Below, in pieces: positions 18,255 through 27,801 of a stretch of 64,000 bases of DNA. Source of the DNA: Pseudomonas sp. B28(2017). GTDB taxonomy: Bacteria > Pseudomonadota > Gammaproteobacteria > Pseudomonadales > Pseudomonadaceae. How positions within the stretch are numbered: the stretch's first letter is position 1; each line of letters opens with the position of its first letter. Below the pieces are notes generated by a model. The model was not told where the DNA came from. It did not search any database and was given only the letters and a program-made list of their open reading frames with translations. The stretch is taken from positions 310,001 through 374,000 of the forward strand of contig NZ_NEJH01000002.1 in the NCBI RefSeq assembly GCF_002113025.1, given 5' to 3'. The translations under genes and the position numbers were made by a program.

Positions 18255-19259
18255 ATGACCTCCCAGACCAATCGCCAATTCCTGCTCGCCAAACGTCCGG
18301 TTGGCGCGGCGACCCGCGAGACATTCACTTACCAGGAGGTGCCGGTCGGCGAACCGGCGGCGGGTCAGATCCTGGTCAAAAACGAATACCTGTCCCTGGA
18401 TCCGGCCATGCGTGGCTGGATGAATGAGGGCAAGTCCTACATCCCGCCGGTCGGGCTCGGCGAAGTCATGCGCGCATTGGGTGTAGGCAAAGTCATTGCG
18501 TCGAACACCCCTGGCTTTGCAGTCGGGGATTACGTTAATGGCGCCATCGGCGTGCAGGATTACTTTCTCGGCGAGCCACGGGGCTTCTACAAGGTCGATC
18601 CGAAACTGGCCCCCCTGCCACGTTACTTGTCCGCACTGGGCATGACCGGGATGACCGCGTACTTCGCCCTGCTCGACGTCGGCGCGCCGAAGGCCGGTGA
18701 CACCGTGGTGCTGTCGGGCGCGGCCGGCGCCGTGGGCAGCATTGCCGGGCAGATCGCCAAGATCAAAGGGTGCCGGGTAGTCGGCATCGCCGGCGGCGCG
18801 GACAAGTGCAAGTTCCTGATCGATGAACTGGGTTTCGATGGTGCTATCGACTACAAGAGTGAAGACGTCCTCGTCGGTCTCAAGCGCGAGTGCCCGAAAG
18901 GCGTCGACGTGTATTTCGATAACGTGGGTGGCGACATCCTCGATGCGGTGTTGAGCCGCCTGAACATGAAGGCGCGGGTGGTGATTTGCGGTGCCATCAG
19001 CCAGTACAACAACAAGGAAGCGGTCAAGGGGCCGGCCAATTATCTGTCGCTACTGGTCAACCGCGCGCGCATGGAAGGCTTTGTGGTGATGGACTACGCC
19101 GCCCAATACGCCAGTGCCGCCCAGGAAATGGCCGGCTGGATGGCCAAGGGGCAGCTCAAGAGCAAGGAAGACATCGTCGAAGGACTGGAGACTTTCCCGG
19201 AGACGTTGATGAAGTTGTTCAGCGGGGAGAATTTCGGGAAGTTGGTTCTAAAGGTCTGA
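18255..19259 (+). CDS. NADP-dependent medium-chain oxidoreductase (CurA/YncB-like)
   Basis: A 334-residue zinc-independent medium-chain reductase. The N-terminal segment QFLLAKRPVG and SLDPAMRGWM, and the nucleotide-binding GAAGAVGSIAGQIAKIKG, are typical of the leukotriene-B4 12-hydroxydehydrogenase / curcumin-reductase branch that reduces activated double bonds with NADPH. An in-frame GTG lies 9 nt upstream of the chosen ATG. It is divergent from the SDR gene. Confidence 0.9.
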   Translation: MTSQTNRQFLLAKRPVGAATRETFTYQEVPVGEPAAGQILVKNEYLSLDPAMRGWMNEGKSYIPPVGLGEVMRALGVGKVIASNTPGFAVGDYVNGAIGVQDYFLGEPRGFYKVDPKLAPLPRYLSALGMTGMTAYFALLDVGAPKAGDTVVLSGAAGAVGSIAGQIAKIKGCRVVGIAGGADKCKFLIDELGFDGAIDYKSEDVLVGLKRECPKGVDVYFDNVGGDILDAVLSRLNMKARVVICGAISQYNNKEAVKGPANYLSLLVNRARMEGFVVMDYAAQYASAAQEMAGWMAKGQLKSKEDIVEGLETFPETLMKLFSGENFGKLVLKV

Positions 19260-19270
19260 CACTGAAAACC

Positions 19271-19363
19271 AATGTGGGAGCGAGCCTGCTCGCGATAGCG
19301 GTCTGTCAGTCACATTGATGTTGAATGTGCCATCGCCATCGCGAGCAGGCTCGCTCCCACATT
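19271..19363. repeat. REPIN (two inverted REP elements)
   Basis: Two REP sequences face each other: TGTGGGAGCGAGCCTGCTCG on the left and its inverse at the right end, about 45 bp apart. It sits between two convergent genes (oxidoreductase and pyrF), a typical place for pseudomonad REPs, and may also act as a transcript end. Confidence 0.92.
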
Positions 19364-19380
19364 TAAATCCAACAGGCTGG

Positions 19381-20079
19381 TTAAGCGAGTTCGGCCACAA
19401 CCGAAGCCAACGCCTGCGCCGGATCCGCCGCCTGACTGATCGGACGACCGATCACCAGATAGTCGGAACCGGCATCCAGCGCCTGACGCGGAGTCAGAAT
19501 GCGGCGCTGATCGTCCTGGGCGCTGCCCGCCGGACGAATCCCCGGGGTCACCAGTTGCAGCGACGGATGCGCCGTTTTCAGGGCCGTGGCTTCCAGGGCC
19601 GAGCACACCAGGCCGTCCATCCCGGCTTTTTCCGCCAGGGCGGCCAGGCGCAGAACCTGCTCTTGAGGCTCGATGTCCAGACCGATACCCGCCAGATCTT
19701 CACGCTCCATGCTGGTCAGCACGGTCACGCCGATCAGCAGTGGTTTCGGGCCGGTACGCTGATCCAGCACTTCACGGCACGCGGCCATCATGCGCAGGCC
19801 GCCGGAGCAATGCACGTTGACCATCCACACGCCCATTTCCGCAGCCGCCTTGACGGCCATCGCGGTGGTGTTCGGGATATCGTGGAACTTGAGGTCCAGG
19901 AACACTTCGAAACCCTTGTCGCGCAGGGTCCCGACGATTTCCGAAGCGCAGCTGGTGAACAGTTCCTTGCCGACTTTGACCCGGCACAGCTTCGGGTCCA
20001 ACTGATCGGCCAGCTTCAGTGCGGCGTCACGGGTAGGGAAATCCAGGGCGACGATGATAGGAGTCTGGCAGGCGGACAT
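19381..20079 (-). CDS. pyrF: Orotidine 5'-phosphate decarboxylase
   Basis: A 232-residue enzyme that decarboxylates OMP to UMP, the last step of de novo pyrimidine synthesis. It shows the N-terminal [11 protein letters not shown] (substrate Asp), VKVGKELF, the signature [12 protein letters not shown] with the catalytic Asp-Lys-Asp set, and YLVIGRPIS near the C terminus. Full length for the family. The start at 20079 is preferred over a 12-codon upstream extension. Confidence 0.97.
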   Translation of the reverse strand: MSACQTPIIVALDFPTRDAALKLADQLDPKLCRVKVGKELFTSCASEIVGTLRDKGFEVFLDLKFHDIPNTTAMAVKAAAEMGVWMVNVHCSGGLRMMAACREVLDQRTGPKPLLIGVTVLTSMEREDLAGIGLDIEPQEQVLRLAALAEKAGMDGLVCSALEATALKTAHPSLQLVTPGIRPAGSAQDDQRRILTPRQALDAGSDYLVIGRPISQAADPAQALASVVAELA

Positions 20080-20292
20080 GAGTGGGCTCTCAGGCAAGTC
20101 GAAATCGGCGCGCATTGTAGCGGAACCAACGCCGCTGCGGGACCCGATGATCGGTAAATCGTCGCGACGGCTCAGGCAAGCCTAGCCCTCGAGGCCATTG
20201 TGTCGAGCTCGATACACACACGACACGCCCGCAACACCCTGGCCCGCTACCCTCGGCAACCGCAACAGGTCCCTACAACAGCACTTCCCGCC

Positions 20293-21348
20293 TCAGGGCC
20301 GGCGATCTTCAACCCGCGCCTGGGTCTTGCTCCAGTCGATCAACAGGCTGTAGGCCACCGCCAGCAATGTCGGGCCGATGAACAGGCCAATAAAGCCAAA
20401 GGCAATCAACCCGCCAAACACCCCAAGCAACACGATTACCAGCGGCAGATTACCGCCACGGCTGATCAGGTACGGCTTGAGCACGTTGTCGACGCCGCTG
20501 ATGATGAATGTGCCCCAGATGCCGAGGAATACGGCCAGCCCGTACTCGCCTTTCCAGGCCAGCCACGCGCTCGCCGGAATCCATACCAACGGCGGGCCCA
20601 TCGGAATCAGGCTGAGCATGAACGTCACGATACCGAGCACCAGCGCTCCCGGCACGCCGGCAATCAGGAACCCGATCAGCGCCAGGATCGCCTGGGCCGC
20701 TGCCGTGCCGATCACACCGTTCACCACCCGCTGTACAGTGCCGGCCACCAGTTCAATGTAGTAGCCAGCCCGCTGACCGATCAGCCGCTCCAGCAATGTG
20801 TGTACAAACGCGGCCAGGCGCGGCCCGTCACGATAGAAAAAGAACACGAAGACGATGCTCAGGGTCAGCTCGAGAATACCGCCGCCGATCTGCGCGCTGC
20901 GCGCCAGCAACCAGTTACCCACCTGCCCCAGATAAGGCTTGAGCGACACCATCATCGCCGCGCCCTGCTCATCGATGCTGTTCCAGATCCCGACCAGCCG
21001 CTCACCCACCAGGGGAATTGAACCCAGCCAGACCGGTGCTTCGGGTAGCCCTTCGACCTGAGCATCCTTGATGAATGCCGTGGCATCGCGCACATGATCG
21101 GCAAGGTTGAAACCCAGCCACACCAGCGGCGCTGCTACCAGCACCATCCAGCCCAGCGTCAACAATGCCGCTGCCAGGGACTCGCGGCCATTGAGCCAAC
21201 GGGTCAGCAAGCGCATCAGCGGCCAACTGGCAAATGCCAGGACCGCGCCCCAGAACATCGCCGACCAGAACGGCGCCATCACCCAGAAGCTCGCGCCGAA
21301 CAACACCACGAGCAGGATCTGCACCAACAGGCGATCGTTATTGATCAT
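20293..21348 (-). CDS. AI-2E family transporter (YdiK-like permease)
   Basis: A 351-residue inner-membrane protein with seven to eight hydrophobic segments. The C-terminal part has the family pattern (PLVWIPASAWLAWKGEYGLAVFLGIWGTFIISGVDNVLKPYLISRGGNLPLVIVLLGVFGGLIAFGFIGLFIGP). The family is named after TqsA but substrates are mostly unknown. The start is the ATG following a TTG; the ribosome site is weak. Confidence 0.9.
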   Translation of the reverse strand: MINNDRLLVQILLVVLFGASFWVMAPFWSAMFWGAVLAFASWPLMRLLTRWLNGRESLAAALLTLGWMVLVAAPLVWLGFNLADHVRDATAFIKDAQVEGLPEAPVWLGSIPLVGERLVGIWNSIDEQGAAMMVSLKPYLGQVGNWLLARSAQIGGGILELTLSIVFVFFFYRDGPRLAAFVHTLLERLIGQRAGYYIELVAGTVQRVVNGVIGTAAAQAILALIGFLIAGVPGALVLGIVTFMLSLIPMGPPLVWIPASAWLAWKGEYGLAVFLGIWGTFIISGVDNVLKPYLISRGGNLPLVIVLLGVFGGLIAFGFIGLFIGPTLLAVAYSLLIDWSKTQARVEDRRP

Positions 21349-21417
21349 CAAAAGTCTCGAAAAAGTCAGTCAGCAATAGAGTAGGCGAACGCAGCGTGCA
21401 CGTTCGCCCGATACAGC

Positions 21418-22236
21418 CTACCGCAATAGCTCGATGTGCAAGCCAGAGCCTTCGACACTGCCGGTTTCCATTCGCGCGGCACGCACGCCCTGGTCAATCA
21501 GTGCCTGACGCCAGACTTCGGCGTTCGCTCCGGAAATACTGACCCGCAAGGTGGTGTCCAGATTCAGTCCGCGAGAAATCAGGCGTAGCCAGGTCTCGTC
21601 AGGTGCGCCGTTCAATGTGGAAAAATCGAGCTCCCCGGTACTCTTGAGTTCACGCAGCAAGGTCGCGGAGGTCGGTAACAGCTCGCCCAGCGGTGCCGAA
21701 GCGTCGAACTGCTCGACATGCAGGTAGGCCTTGCGATTACCGCGGGTAATGCTGTACAGCGCGACGAGCGTGTTGTCCCGTGGAGCAGCAAGTCGCAGCA
21801 GCAAATAGGCTTGTTGATCGTCGGCGCCGTACAGCTTGGCGTTGCCAAAGACCTGGTTGGCCCAGAGGCTGCTTTCACCGCAATCGCGCGCCTGGCACCA
21901 GAAGAGCAACCCGACGTCCTGCTGTTGCAAAGCCTCGCGGGCAGCGGTGAACGCCTCGATGGATGAATGCTCCGAGGGCAATTCGTAGGTCACCGAAGTG
22001 ACCTTGCCGCGGGCACTGACCTGACCGTCGAAACGTAACTGGCCACTGATCTTGCGGATCGAACCCAATGGGTAGATCCGCTCCAGTTCAGCGGCGGGGC
22101 GATAGTCGACAATCTGGGCGTCGACCATGCGCGGCACTATCGGGAGGTCCTGACTGCCCGGAACATCGACGGCGAACAACAAGGGACTGAAACTGCACAG
22201 CACCAGCAAACTGAATGAACGCATGGATAGGCTCAT
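21418..22236 (-). CDS. DUF4892-type exported protein
   Basis: A 272-residue protein with a signal peptide ([16 protein letters not shown]) and a conserved C-terminal region of the DUF4892 kind seen in pseudomonads. Function unknown; the N-terminal part ([25 protein letters not shown]) looks like a small beta domain. The ATG overlaps the stop of the GST gene (ATGA), suggesting coupled translation. A second Met four codons in is also possible. Confidence 0.8.
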   Translation of the reverse strand: MSLSMRSFSLLVLCSFSPLLFAVDVPGSQDLPIVPRMVDAQIVDYRPAAELERIYPLGSIRKISGQLRFDGQVSARGKVTSVTYELPSEHSSIEAFTAAREALQQQDVGLLFWCQARDCGESSLWANQVFGNAKLYGADDQQAYLLLRLAAPRDNTLVALYSITRGNRKAYLHVEQFDASAPLGELLPTSATLLRELKSTGELDFSTLNGAPDETWLRLISRGLNLDTTLRVSISGANAEVWRQALIDQGVRAARMETGSVEGSGLHIELLR

Positions 22237-22892
22237 CGGATCAGCATGGCCTGGGCGCCCTTGATGACACTGGCTTCATCGGCGCGTTGCGGTACCTGCA
22301 GACCACGCTGCACCGCCGGCCGAGCCTCCATGGTTGCCATCCAGCGTTGCAATGCCGCCAACCCCTCCACCGAGACGCCCGACCACTCGTAACCACGCAC
22401 CCACGGAAAGGTGGCGATGTCGGCAATGCTGTACTCGCCGGCGAGGAACTCCACGTTTTGCAAACGCGTGTCGAGCACTTCGTAGAGGCGACGGGTTTCG
22501 TGCTGATAGCGGTCGATGGCGCTCTGGAGTCTTTCCGGAAAGTAGCGGAAGAACACGTTGGCCTGGCCCTGCATCGGGCCGATGCCCCCCATCTGGAACA
22601 TCAGCCACTGCAATACCAGAGAACGTCCCTTCGGGTCGCCCGGCATCAATTTGCCGGTCTGTTCAGCGAGGTAAATCAGGATGGCGCCGGATTCGAACAC
22701 GGCGAAATCGCCATTGGCACGGTCGACAATCGCCGGAATCCGCCCATTGGGGTTGATCTTGAGGAAGTCCGCGGACTTCTGCTCCTTTTTGTCGAAACTC
22801 AAGGCGTGCACCGTGTAGGGCAGACCGAGTTCCTCGAGCACGATAGAGACCTTGTGGCCATTCGGGGTCGCAGCGGTGTAGAGATCTATCAT
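22233..22892 (-). CDS. Glutathione S-transferase (nu-class / YfcG-like)
   Basis: A 219-residue GST. The N-terminal thioredoxin domain starts [26 protein letters not shown], with the Thr-Pro-Asn motif typical of YfcG/YghU-like enzymes that reduce disulfides with glutathione. [11 protein letters not shown] and the ES pair ([15 protein letters not shown]) bind GSH, and the C-terminal helical domain is complete. It is followed by DUF4892 with a 4-nt overlap. Confidence 0.93.
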   Translation of the reverse strand: MIDLYTAATPNGHKVSIVLEELGLPYTVHALSFDKKEQKSADFLKINPNGRIPAIVDRANGDFAVFESGAILIYLAEQTGKLMPGDPKGRSLVLQWLMFQMGGIGPMQGQANVFFRYFPERLQSAIDRYQHETRRLYEVLDTRLQNVEFLAGEYSIADIATFPWVRGYEWSGVSVEGLAALQRWMATMEARPAVQRGLQVPQRADEASVIKGAQAMLIR

Positions 22893-22942
22893 GGTTGTCT
22901 CCCATTTCAACCCGCCCAGCCTCGACAGTTGCCCGACGCAAG

Positions 22943-23797
22943 TCAAGGAATGGCGAAGAACCGATTGAAACAGTCTGCGACAAGATCGGCGCCGGTCTCG
23001 TCATTGAGATGCAAATGATGGCCGCCTGGCAGCTGTTCACGGCTAAAGGGTAGACGCTCCAGCAATTCGGGGTGCTTGGCGAGCATGCCATCAGCAGCGA
23101 CCACCAGTGTTGCAGGACATTTGACCCGCTGGACGAAGGCCATGGCCTGCTCGGAGGTAAGACGCAGTGGCGATGGCAGCGTGAGGCGACTATCGGTGCG
23201 CCAGGTATAACCGCCCGGTACCGGCATCAGGCCACGCTGTGCCAGCAGTTCAGCGGCCTCGCGGCTGACCGCCACCAGGCCCTTCATGCGCGCCTCGATG
23301 GCACGGTCGAGGGTGTCATAGACCGGTTTGCGCTTTTCCCGCAGATCCAGTTGCGCTTGCAGGGCCATGCCCATGCGCTCGGCAGCGTTTTCACCTTTGT
23401 CCGTTGGCGGAATGATGCCGTCGATCAACGCCAGGTGGGTGACCCGCTCGGGCAGCGATCCGGCGATGATCAGCGAAGCAATGGCCCCCATCGAATGCCC
23501 CATCAGCGCAAATTTCCGCAGTCCAAGCTGTTCGGCGACTTGCAGCACGTCGTGGGCATAGTCCCACATGGCGTAGCCGGCTCCCGGTGGACGATGCCCG
23601 GAGTGACCGTGACCGGCCATGTCCAGAGCGATGATCCGCAGGCCTTTAAGCTTCGGCGCCAGGCGGGCAAAACTGTTGGCGTTGTCCAGCCAGCCATGCA
23701 GGGCAATGACCGGCAAACCGTCTTCAGGACCGAACAGGTGCGCCGCCAGTTCGATGTGCGGCAGGCTCAGGCGGACCTCTTCGACGACGTGGTTCAT
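22943..23797 (-). CDS. Alpha/beta hydrolase
   Basis: A 284-residue alpha/beta hydrolase. It has the oxyanion-hole [17 protein letters not shown], nucleophile elbow GHSMGA and a late His in GGHHLHLND. The substrate is not evident; esterase or epoxide-hydrolase-like activity is possible. The start codon overlaps the stop of the upstream hydrolase gene (ATGA at 23794-23797). Confidence 0.9.
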   Translation of the reverse strand: MNHVVEEVRLSLPHIELAAHLFGPEDGLPVIALHGWLDNANSFARLAPKLKGLRIIALDMAGHGHSGHRPPGAGYAMWDYAHDVLQVAEQLGLRKFALMGHSMGAIASLIIAGSLPERVTHLALIDGIIPPTDKGENAAERMGMALQAQLDLREKRKPVYDTLDRAIEARMKGLVAVSREAAELLAQRGLMPVPGGYTWRTDSRLTLPSPLRLTSEQAMAFVQRVKCPATLVVAADGMLAKHPELLERLPFSREQLPGGHHLHLNDETGADLVADCFNRFFAIP

Positions 23798-24600
23798 GCG
23801 CAATCCTGTTGTCGACGGCCGTCCCAACGGTAGAACAGGCCTTTGAGCATTTCAGCGGTATCAAGCGGACGTTCCAGCGGAAACATGTGGCCGCCGGGCA
23901 TGGTCAGCGACTCGCCCAACGGCAGGCGGTCGACCGAACTGGCGTGATGACGCATCACCACGCGGCTGTTGTGCCCGCGAACCACCGCCAACGGCACTTG
24001 CAACTGCCGGGTGCTGCCCGGACTGGTGTGCGGCACGCCGCGATAGATGCTGATTTCCGTGGCCGGGTCGAAGCGCAGGCGCAACTTGTCACCGGCCTGT
24101 TGCAAGCCATGTTGCAGGTAGGCGTCAAAGCATTCCGGGTCGAAGCTGCGAAACAGGGTTTTACCGGCGAAATATTTCCGGGCGCTTTCCAGGTCGGCGA
24201 ACTCTTCACGGCGGCCCAGGGTACGGCCGGCCGGGGTCAAGCGGTCGATGAAACCGAAGCGCTTGGCCGCCCGGATCACCCATCGATCGGCTCGGGTCAG
24301 CACTGGCGAGTCGAGCATCACCACGCCGCGATACAACTCCGGGCAGCGCAAAGCCGCATGCAGATGCAACACGCCACCGAAGGAGTGACCGACGCCCCAC
24401 ACGGGCTCGGCCTGTTGTTGCAGGTGATGGATCAGTTCATCCACCAGGTTGTACCAGTTGTCGTCCGCCGGGAAACGCGGGTCGTGGGCGTGCTGCTCCA
24501 GATGCGTCACCTGATATTCGGGGCCCAGCGCCGCAAACAACTTGCCGTAGGTTCCCGAAGGAAAACCATTGGCGTGGGCGAAAAAGATCTGTTGCGACAT
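23794..24600 (-). CDS. Alpha/beta hydrolase
   Basis: A 268-residue alpha/beta hydrolase distinct from its neighbour. It begins MSQQIFFAHANGFPSGTY, with nucleophile GHSFGGV and a C-terminal GGHMFPLERP holding the catalytic His. It resembles lipase/thioesterase-type hydrolases of unknown substrate. It overlaps the downstream hydrolase by 4 nt, so the two are probably co-translated. Confidence 0.9.
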   Translation of the reverse strand: MSQQIFFAHANGFPSGTYGKLFAALGPEYQVTHLEQHAHDPRFPADDNWYNLVDELIHHLQQQAEPVWGVGHSFGGVLHLHAALRCPELYRGVVMLDSPVLTRADRWVIRAAKRFGFIDRLTPAGRTLGRREEFADLESARKYFAGKTLFRSFDPECFDAYLQHGLQQAGDKLRLRFDPATEISIYRGVPHTSPGSTRQLQVPLAVVRGHNSRVVMRHHASSVDRLPLGESLTMPGGHMFPLERPLDTAEMLKGLFYRWDGRRQQDCA

Positions 24601-24713
24601 ACCTGCAAATCCATGAGCGAGAACAGGTATTGATTGTCTGCAAGACCGCGTCCTGCGGCAATGACCGTAACTGCCAGGAATGATGACAGTCCGGTCAAGG
24701 ACATGGCTTGAGT

Positions 24714-25157
24714 TCAACGCGCCGGCGGATTCTCACCCAACGGCACCACCGCCATGGTCAACCGCGACACGCAACTGGCCTTGCCCTCATCGCTGGTCAG
24801 CCGAATGTCCCAGACATGGGTCGTGCGGCCGATGTGGATCGGCCTGGCCACCGCCGTCACCCGCCCGCTACGCAGGCCGCGCAAATGGTTGGCGTTGATT
24901 TCCAGACCCACGCAATAGAACTTGCTGGCATCGATGCACAGGTAGCTGGCCATCGAGCCGACCGACTCGGCCAATACCACCGAGGCGCCGCCATGCAGCA
25001 AGCCGTAAGGCTGGTGAGTGCGATGGTCAATGACCATGCTTGCCGTCAGGGACTCATCGTCGAAGGCCTCGAAACGGATGTCCAGCACTTCGCCGATGGT
25101 GTTTTTCTGGATTGCGTTCATTTGCTCGATGTTGGGGGTGGTGCGCCACAGGCTCAT
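24714..25157 (-). CDS. Hotdog-fold acyl-CoA thioesterase (PaaI/YbdB-like)
   Basis: A 147-residue single-domain thioesterase. The active-site segment is HQPYGLLHGGASVVLAESVGS, with the Asn/Gln and Glu positions of the PaaI/EntH class and the core YCVGLEINANHLRGLRSGRV. It probably hydrolyses aromatic or medium-chain acyl-CoA. It lies 33 nt downstream of the acyl-CoA synthetase, so both are likely in one transcript. Confidence 0.92.
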   Translation of the reverse strand: MSLWRTTPNIEQMNAIQKNTIGEVLDIRFEAFDDESLTASMVIDHRTHQPYGLLHGGASVVLAESVGSMASYLCIDASKFYCVGLEINANHLRGLRSGRVTAVARPIHIGRTTHVWDIRLTSDEGKASCVSRLTMAVVPLGENPPAR

Positions 25158-25189
25158 CGCAGAGTTTCCTTGTTGGTCTTGTTTGTGAA

Positions 25190-26857
25190 TCAATCCTGCC
25201 ACAGCACCGCTTCGCTGCGCTCGCTCCATTCTTCAAAGCACTTACCGTAGGCCGCTTCGATCATGTTGCGCTTGATCTTCAGGGTCGGGGTCAGGAAGCC
25301 GTTTTCCACGGCCCAACTGTCCTTGACCACCACCAGGCGCCGCAATTGCTCATGTTTGTCGAGGGCACCGTTGACCTCTTCCAGCAGTTTTTCCAGGCTG
25401 GAATGCAAGCCGGCGCGCGCGGCCCCGCCGGCATCCTGCTGGCCGACGGCCGACAACACGCACAAACCCAGCGGTGCGCTCAAGCCATCGCCCACCACGC
25501 AGACCTGTTCGATGCGCGAATGCACGGCCAGACGATTTTCAATCGGTGCCGGCGCCACGTATTTGCCTTTGCTGGTCTTGAAGATTTCCTTCAGGCGACC
25601 GGTCAGGCGCAGATTGCCTTCGGCGTCCTCCTCGCCTTTGTCGCCGGTGCGCAGGAAACCGTCCTCGGTGATAGTGTCAGCGGTTTTTTCCGGCTCCTTG
25701 AAATAGCCGAGCATGGTCGCACCACTGCGCACCATGACCTCCCCTGTCTCGGCAATCCGCACTTCGACTTCCGGGCACGGCTTGCCGATCCAGCCCGGTT
25801 TGTTCTGGCCCGGCATACAGATGTGGGAATAGCCGCAGCTTTCAGTCATGCCGTAGACCTCCAGCACATCCAGCCCCAGTTTGCGGTACCACAGCAACAG
25901 GGTCTGCGGTACCGGCGCAGCGCCGGACAGCGCAATGCGCAACGCATCCAGCCCCAACCCGGCGAGGACTTTATGCCCGACCCGCTTGCCGATGATCGGC
26001 AGGCCGAGCAGGAAGTCGAGGCGTTTTGCCGGGATCTTGCTGTACACGCCCATCTGGAACTTGGTCCAGATGCGCGGCACGCCAAACAGTGCGGTCGGGC
26101 GTGCACGTTGCAGGTCGGTGAGAAAGGTATCCAGGCTCTCGGCGAAAAAAACCGTTTGGCCGGTATAGATCGACGCCAGTTCGACGAACATCCGTTCAGC
26201 AACGTGGCACAACGGCAGGTAGGACAACAGCCGGTCCGACTCGTTGAGGCCGAACAACGAAGTGCCGCGTGTGGTGGCGAACCCCAGGGTGCCGAAGCTG
26301 TGCATCACGCCTTTGGGCATGCCTGTGGTGCCGGACGTGTAAATGATGGTTGCCAGTTGATCGGCGGCAGGTTTGGGATCGTCCTGGATCGGCGAACTGC
26401 ATTGCAGGTCGGCCCAACTGAAATCGAACGTACCCGGCGGATGCAGGGGCAGGCTGATGGTCGGCAGGTTGGGGCTGACGCCACGGGACATGCCTGGCCA
26501 GTCGTCGAGCTTGCCGATGAACGCCAGCACCGCTTCCGAGTGATCAAGTACCTGGGAAACCGATTCGGCGGTGAGGTTGGGGTACAACGGCACCGACACA
26601 TGCCCGGCCATCCAGATCGCCAGGTCGGCAATGATCCAGTGTGCACAGTTCTTCGAGATCAGGGCGATATGGCTGCCCTGCGGCAGTTCTCGCGCTCGCA
26701 ACCAATGGGCCGCGCAACGGGCCTGGTGACCGACGTCCGCCCAGGTCAACGTCTCGACTCGGCCGCCTCCGACAGGCTGGACCAGAAACCGCTGGCGAGG
26801 ATGACGGGCCTCACGCTCGTAGAAAACGTCCAGTGGCAAACGAAACGCAGCAGACAT
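25190..26857 (-). CDS. AMP-dependent long-chain acyl-CoA synthetase
   Basis: A 555-residue adenylate-forming enzyme. It has the P-loop-like IIYTSGTTGMPKGVMHS, the A5-type YGMTES, and FLRTGDKGEEDAEGNLRLTGRLKEIFKTSKGKYVAP carrying the Asp/Arg/Lys of the hinge. It activates fatty or related acids to CoA thioesters. The nearest relatives I can think of are FadD15-type long-chain synthetases. The start at 26857 follows GGAGCG. Upstream lies a large palindrome that probably regulates it. Confidence 0.93.
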   Translation of the reverse strand: MSAAFRLPLDVFYEREARHPRQRFLVQPVGGGRVETLTWADVGHQARCAAHWLRARELPQGSHIALISKNCAHWIIADLAIWMAGHVSVPLYPNLTAESVSQVLDHSEAVLAFIGKLDDWPGMSRGVSPNLPTISLPLHPPGTFDFSWADLQCSSPIQDDPKPAADQLATIIYTSGTTGMPKGVMHSFGTLGFATTRGTSLFGLNESDRLLSYLPLCHVAERMFVELASIYTGQTVFFAESLDTFLTDLQRARPTALFGVPRIWTKFQMGVYSKIPAKRLDFLLGLPIIGKRVGHKVLAGLGLDALRIALSGAAPVPQTLLLWYRKLGLDVLEVYGMTESCGYSHICMPGQNKPGWIGKPCPEVEVRIAETGEVMVRSGATMLGYFKEPEKTADTITEDGFLRTGDKGEEDAEGNLRLTGRLKEIFKTSKGKYVAPAPIENRLAVHSRIEQVCVVGDGLSAPLGLCVLSAVGQQDAGGAARAGLHSSLEKLLEEVNGALDKHEQLRRLVVVKDSWAVENGFLTPTLKIKRNMIEAAYGKCFEEWSERSEAVLWQD

Positions 26858-26891
26858 GACTCGCTCCTGTTTTTTTGGTCTGGAGCAAGCG

Positions 26892-26921
26892 TAGTCAACC
26901 AAGCAAGTGCTTGGTTGACTA
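26892..26921. promoter_or_regulatory. 30-bp palindromic operator upstream of the acyl-CoA synthetase
   Basis: Two perfect 14-bp arms (TAGTCAACCAAGCA and TGCTTGGTTGACTA) flank a 2-bp centre. This size and symmetry is typical of TetR-family operators such as those controlling acyl-CoA metabolism genes. It lies 35 bp upstream of the synthetase start codon, overlapping the likely promoter. No TetR gene is present nearby. Confidence 0.7.
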
Positions 26922-26967
26922 TTTCATACAAATTTTCTCAGGTGATGACATCCTATGGAAATGCGGT

Positions 26968-27423
26968 TCAAGGGTGCTTGATGCTATCGAGCGTCATCGA
27001 ACCGACCAGCAGTTCATCGCCCTTGAGTTCGGCCAGCCCGGCGGTGCTGACTCTCTCCGGGGGGTATCCTGCGCCATGTTGCAGGTAGCTCAGCAAGTTA
27101 CCCACCAGTGGGTTATGACTGACCAGCAGGGCTTCACTGACGGAAACCAGTTGCTCGGCGACCTTGTCCGGGTCGGTGTCCGGGGTCAGCCATTCGACGG
27201 TGCGGATTTCCGGTTCGAATCCCAGTGTTTCACGCACCAGTTGCGCCGTCTGCTGCGCTCGCATGTAAGGGCTGGCATAGATCGCTGTGAGCGGCTGACC
27301 CATCAGGTTGGCGGCGGCGCGCAGCACTTCTTCACGACCGTTGGCTGTCAGTTCCCGCTCCGAATCGTGGGGTTTGGAACCGTGTGGTTCGGCTTCACCA
27401 TGACGCAATACCCAGAGTTTCAT
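26968..27423 (-). CDS. sixA: Phosphohistidine phosphatase SixA
   Basis: A 151-residue histidine-phosphatase-family protein with the RHGEAE motif at residues 7-12, ASPYMRAQQTA and a second catalytic His in VSHNPLVG. SixA-type enzymes remove phosphate from phosphohistidine, for example on NPr or Hpt proteins. The start overlaps the stop of the DUF4389 gene (ATGA), as part of gpsA-DUF4389-sixA. Confidence 0.92.
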   Translation of the reverse strand: MKLWVLRHGEAEPHGSKPHDSERELTANGREEVLRAAANLMGQPLTAIYASPYMRAQQTAQLVRETLGFEPEIRTVEWLTPDTDPDKVAEQLVSVSEALLVSHNPLVGNLLSYLQHGAGYPPERVSTAGLAELKGDELLVGSMTLDSIKHP

Positions 27424-27770
27424 AGCTTGGGTTCCTCATCTCGAGCCGGATGCGGTGCCGGTGCCACGACATGCGGCGCTTCACCTTCCGGCGTACGCGG
27501 CGTCGGCCAATCGGCGAACGGCCAAGGCTTCTGGTCGCTGTGAAAGCTGCCGAAACGACCGATCTGCGCCAGAAACTGGCTCAGGCTGTCGCCGAAATTC
27601 ATCAGGCTGGCGCTCGGGGCGCCATAGAACAAACGATAGATCAACTGCACCAGTACGACGGCGCCAAGGATGAACTGCGCCACTTGCCACACCAGCACGA
27701 AGACGATCATCCACAACACGCGCAGCAGGATGGATTCGTAACTGACTTCTACTTTTTTTGGATCGTTCAT
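27420..27770 (-). CDS. DUF4389 membrane protein
   Basis: A 116-residue protein with two membrane helices in residues 15-50 (LLRVLWMIVFVLVWQVAQFILGAVVLVQLIYRLFYG) and a Pro-rich tail, the DUF4389 architecture. Function unknown. It is placed between gpsA and sixA, which is a recurrent arrangement in pseudomonads as I recall. Confidence 0.85.
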   Translation of the reverse strand: MNDPKKVEVSYESILLRVLWMIVFVLVWQVAQFILGAVVLVQLIYRLFYGAPSASLMNFGDSLSQFLAQIGRFGSFHSDQKPWPFADWPTPRTPEGEAPHVVAPAPHPARDEEPKL

Positions 27771-27801
27771 GTGCAACTCCCTGCTTTTCTGGCAAGCGTG
27801 A

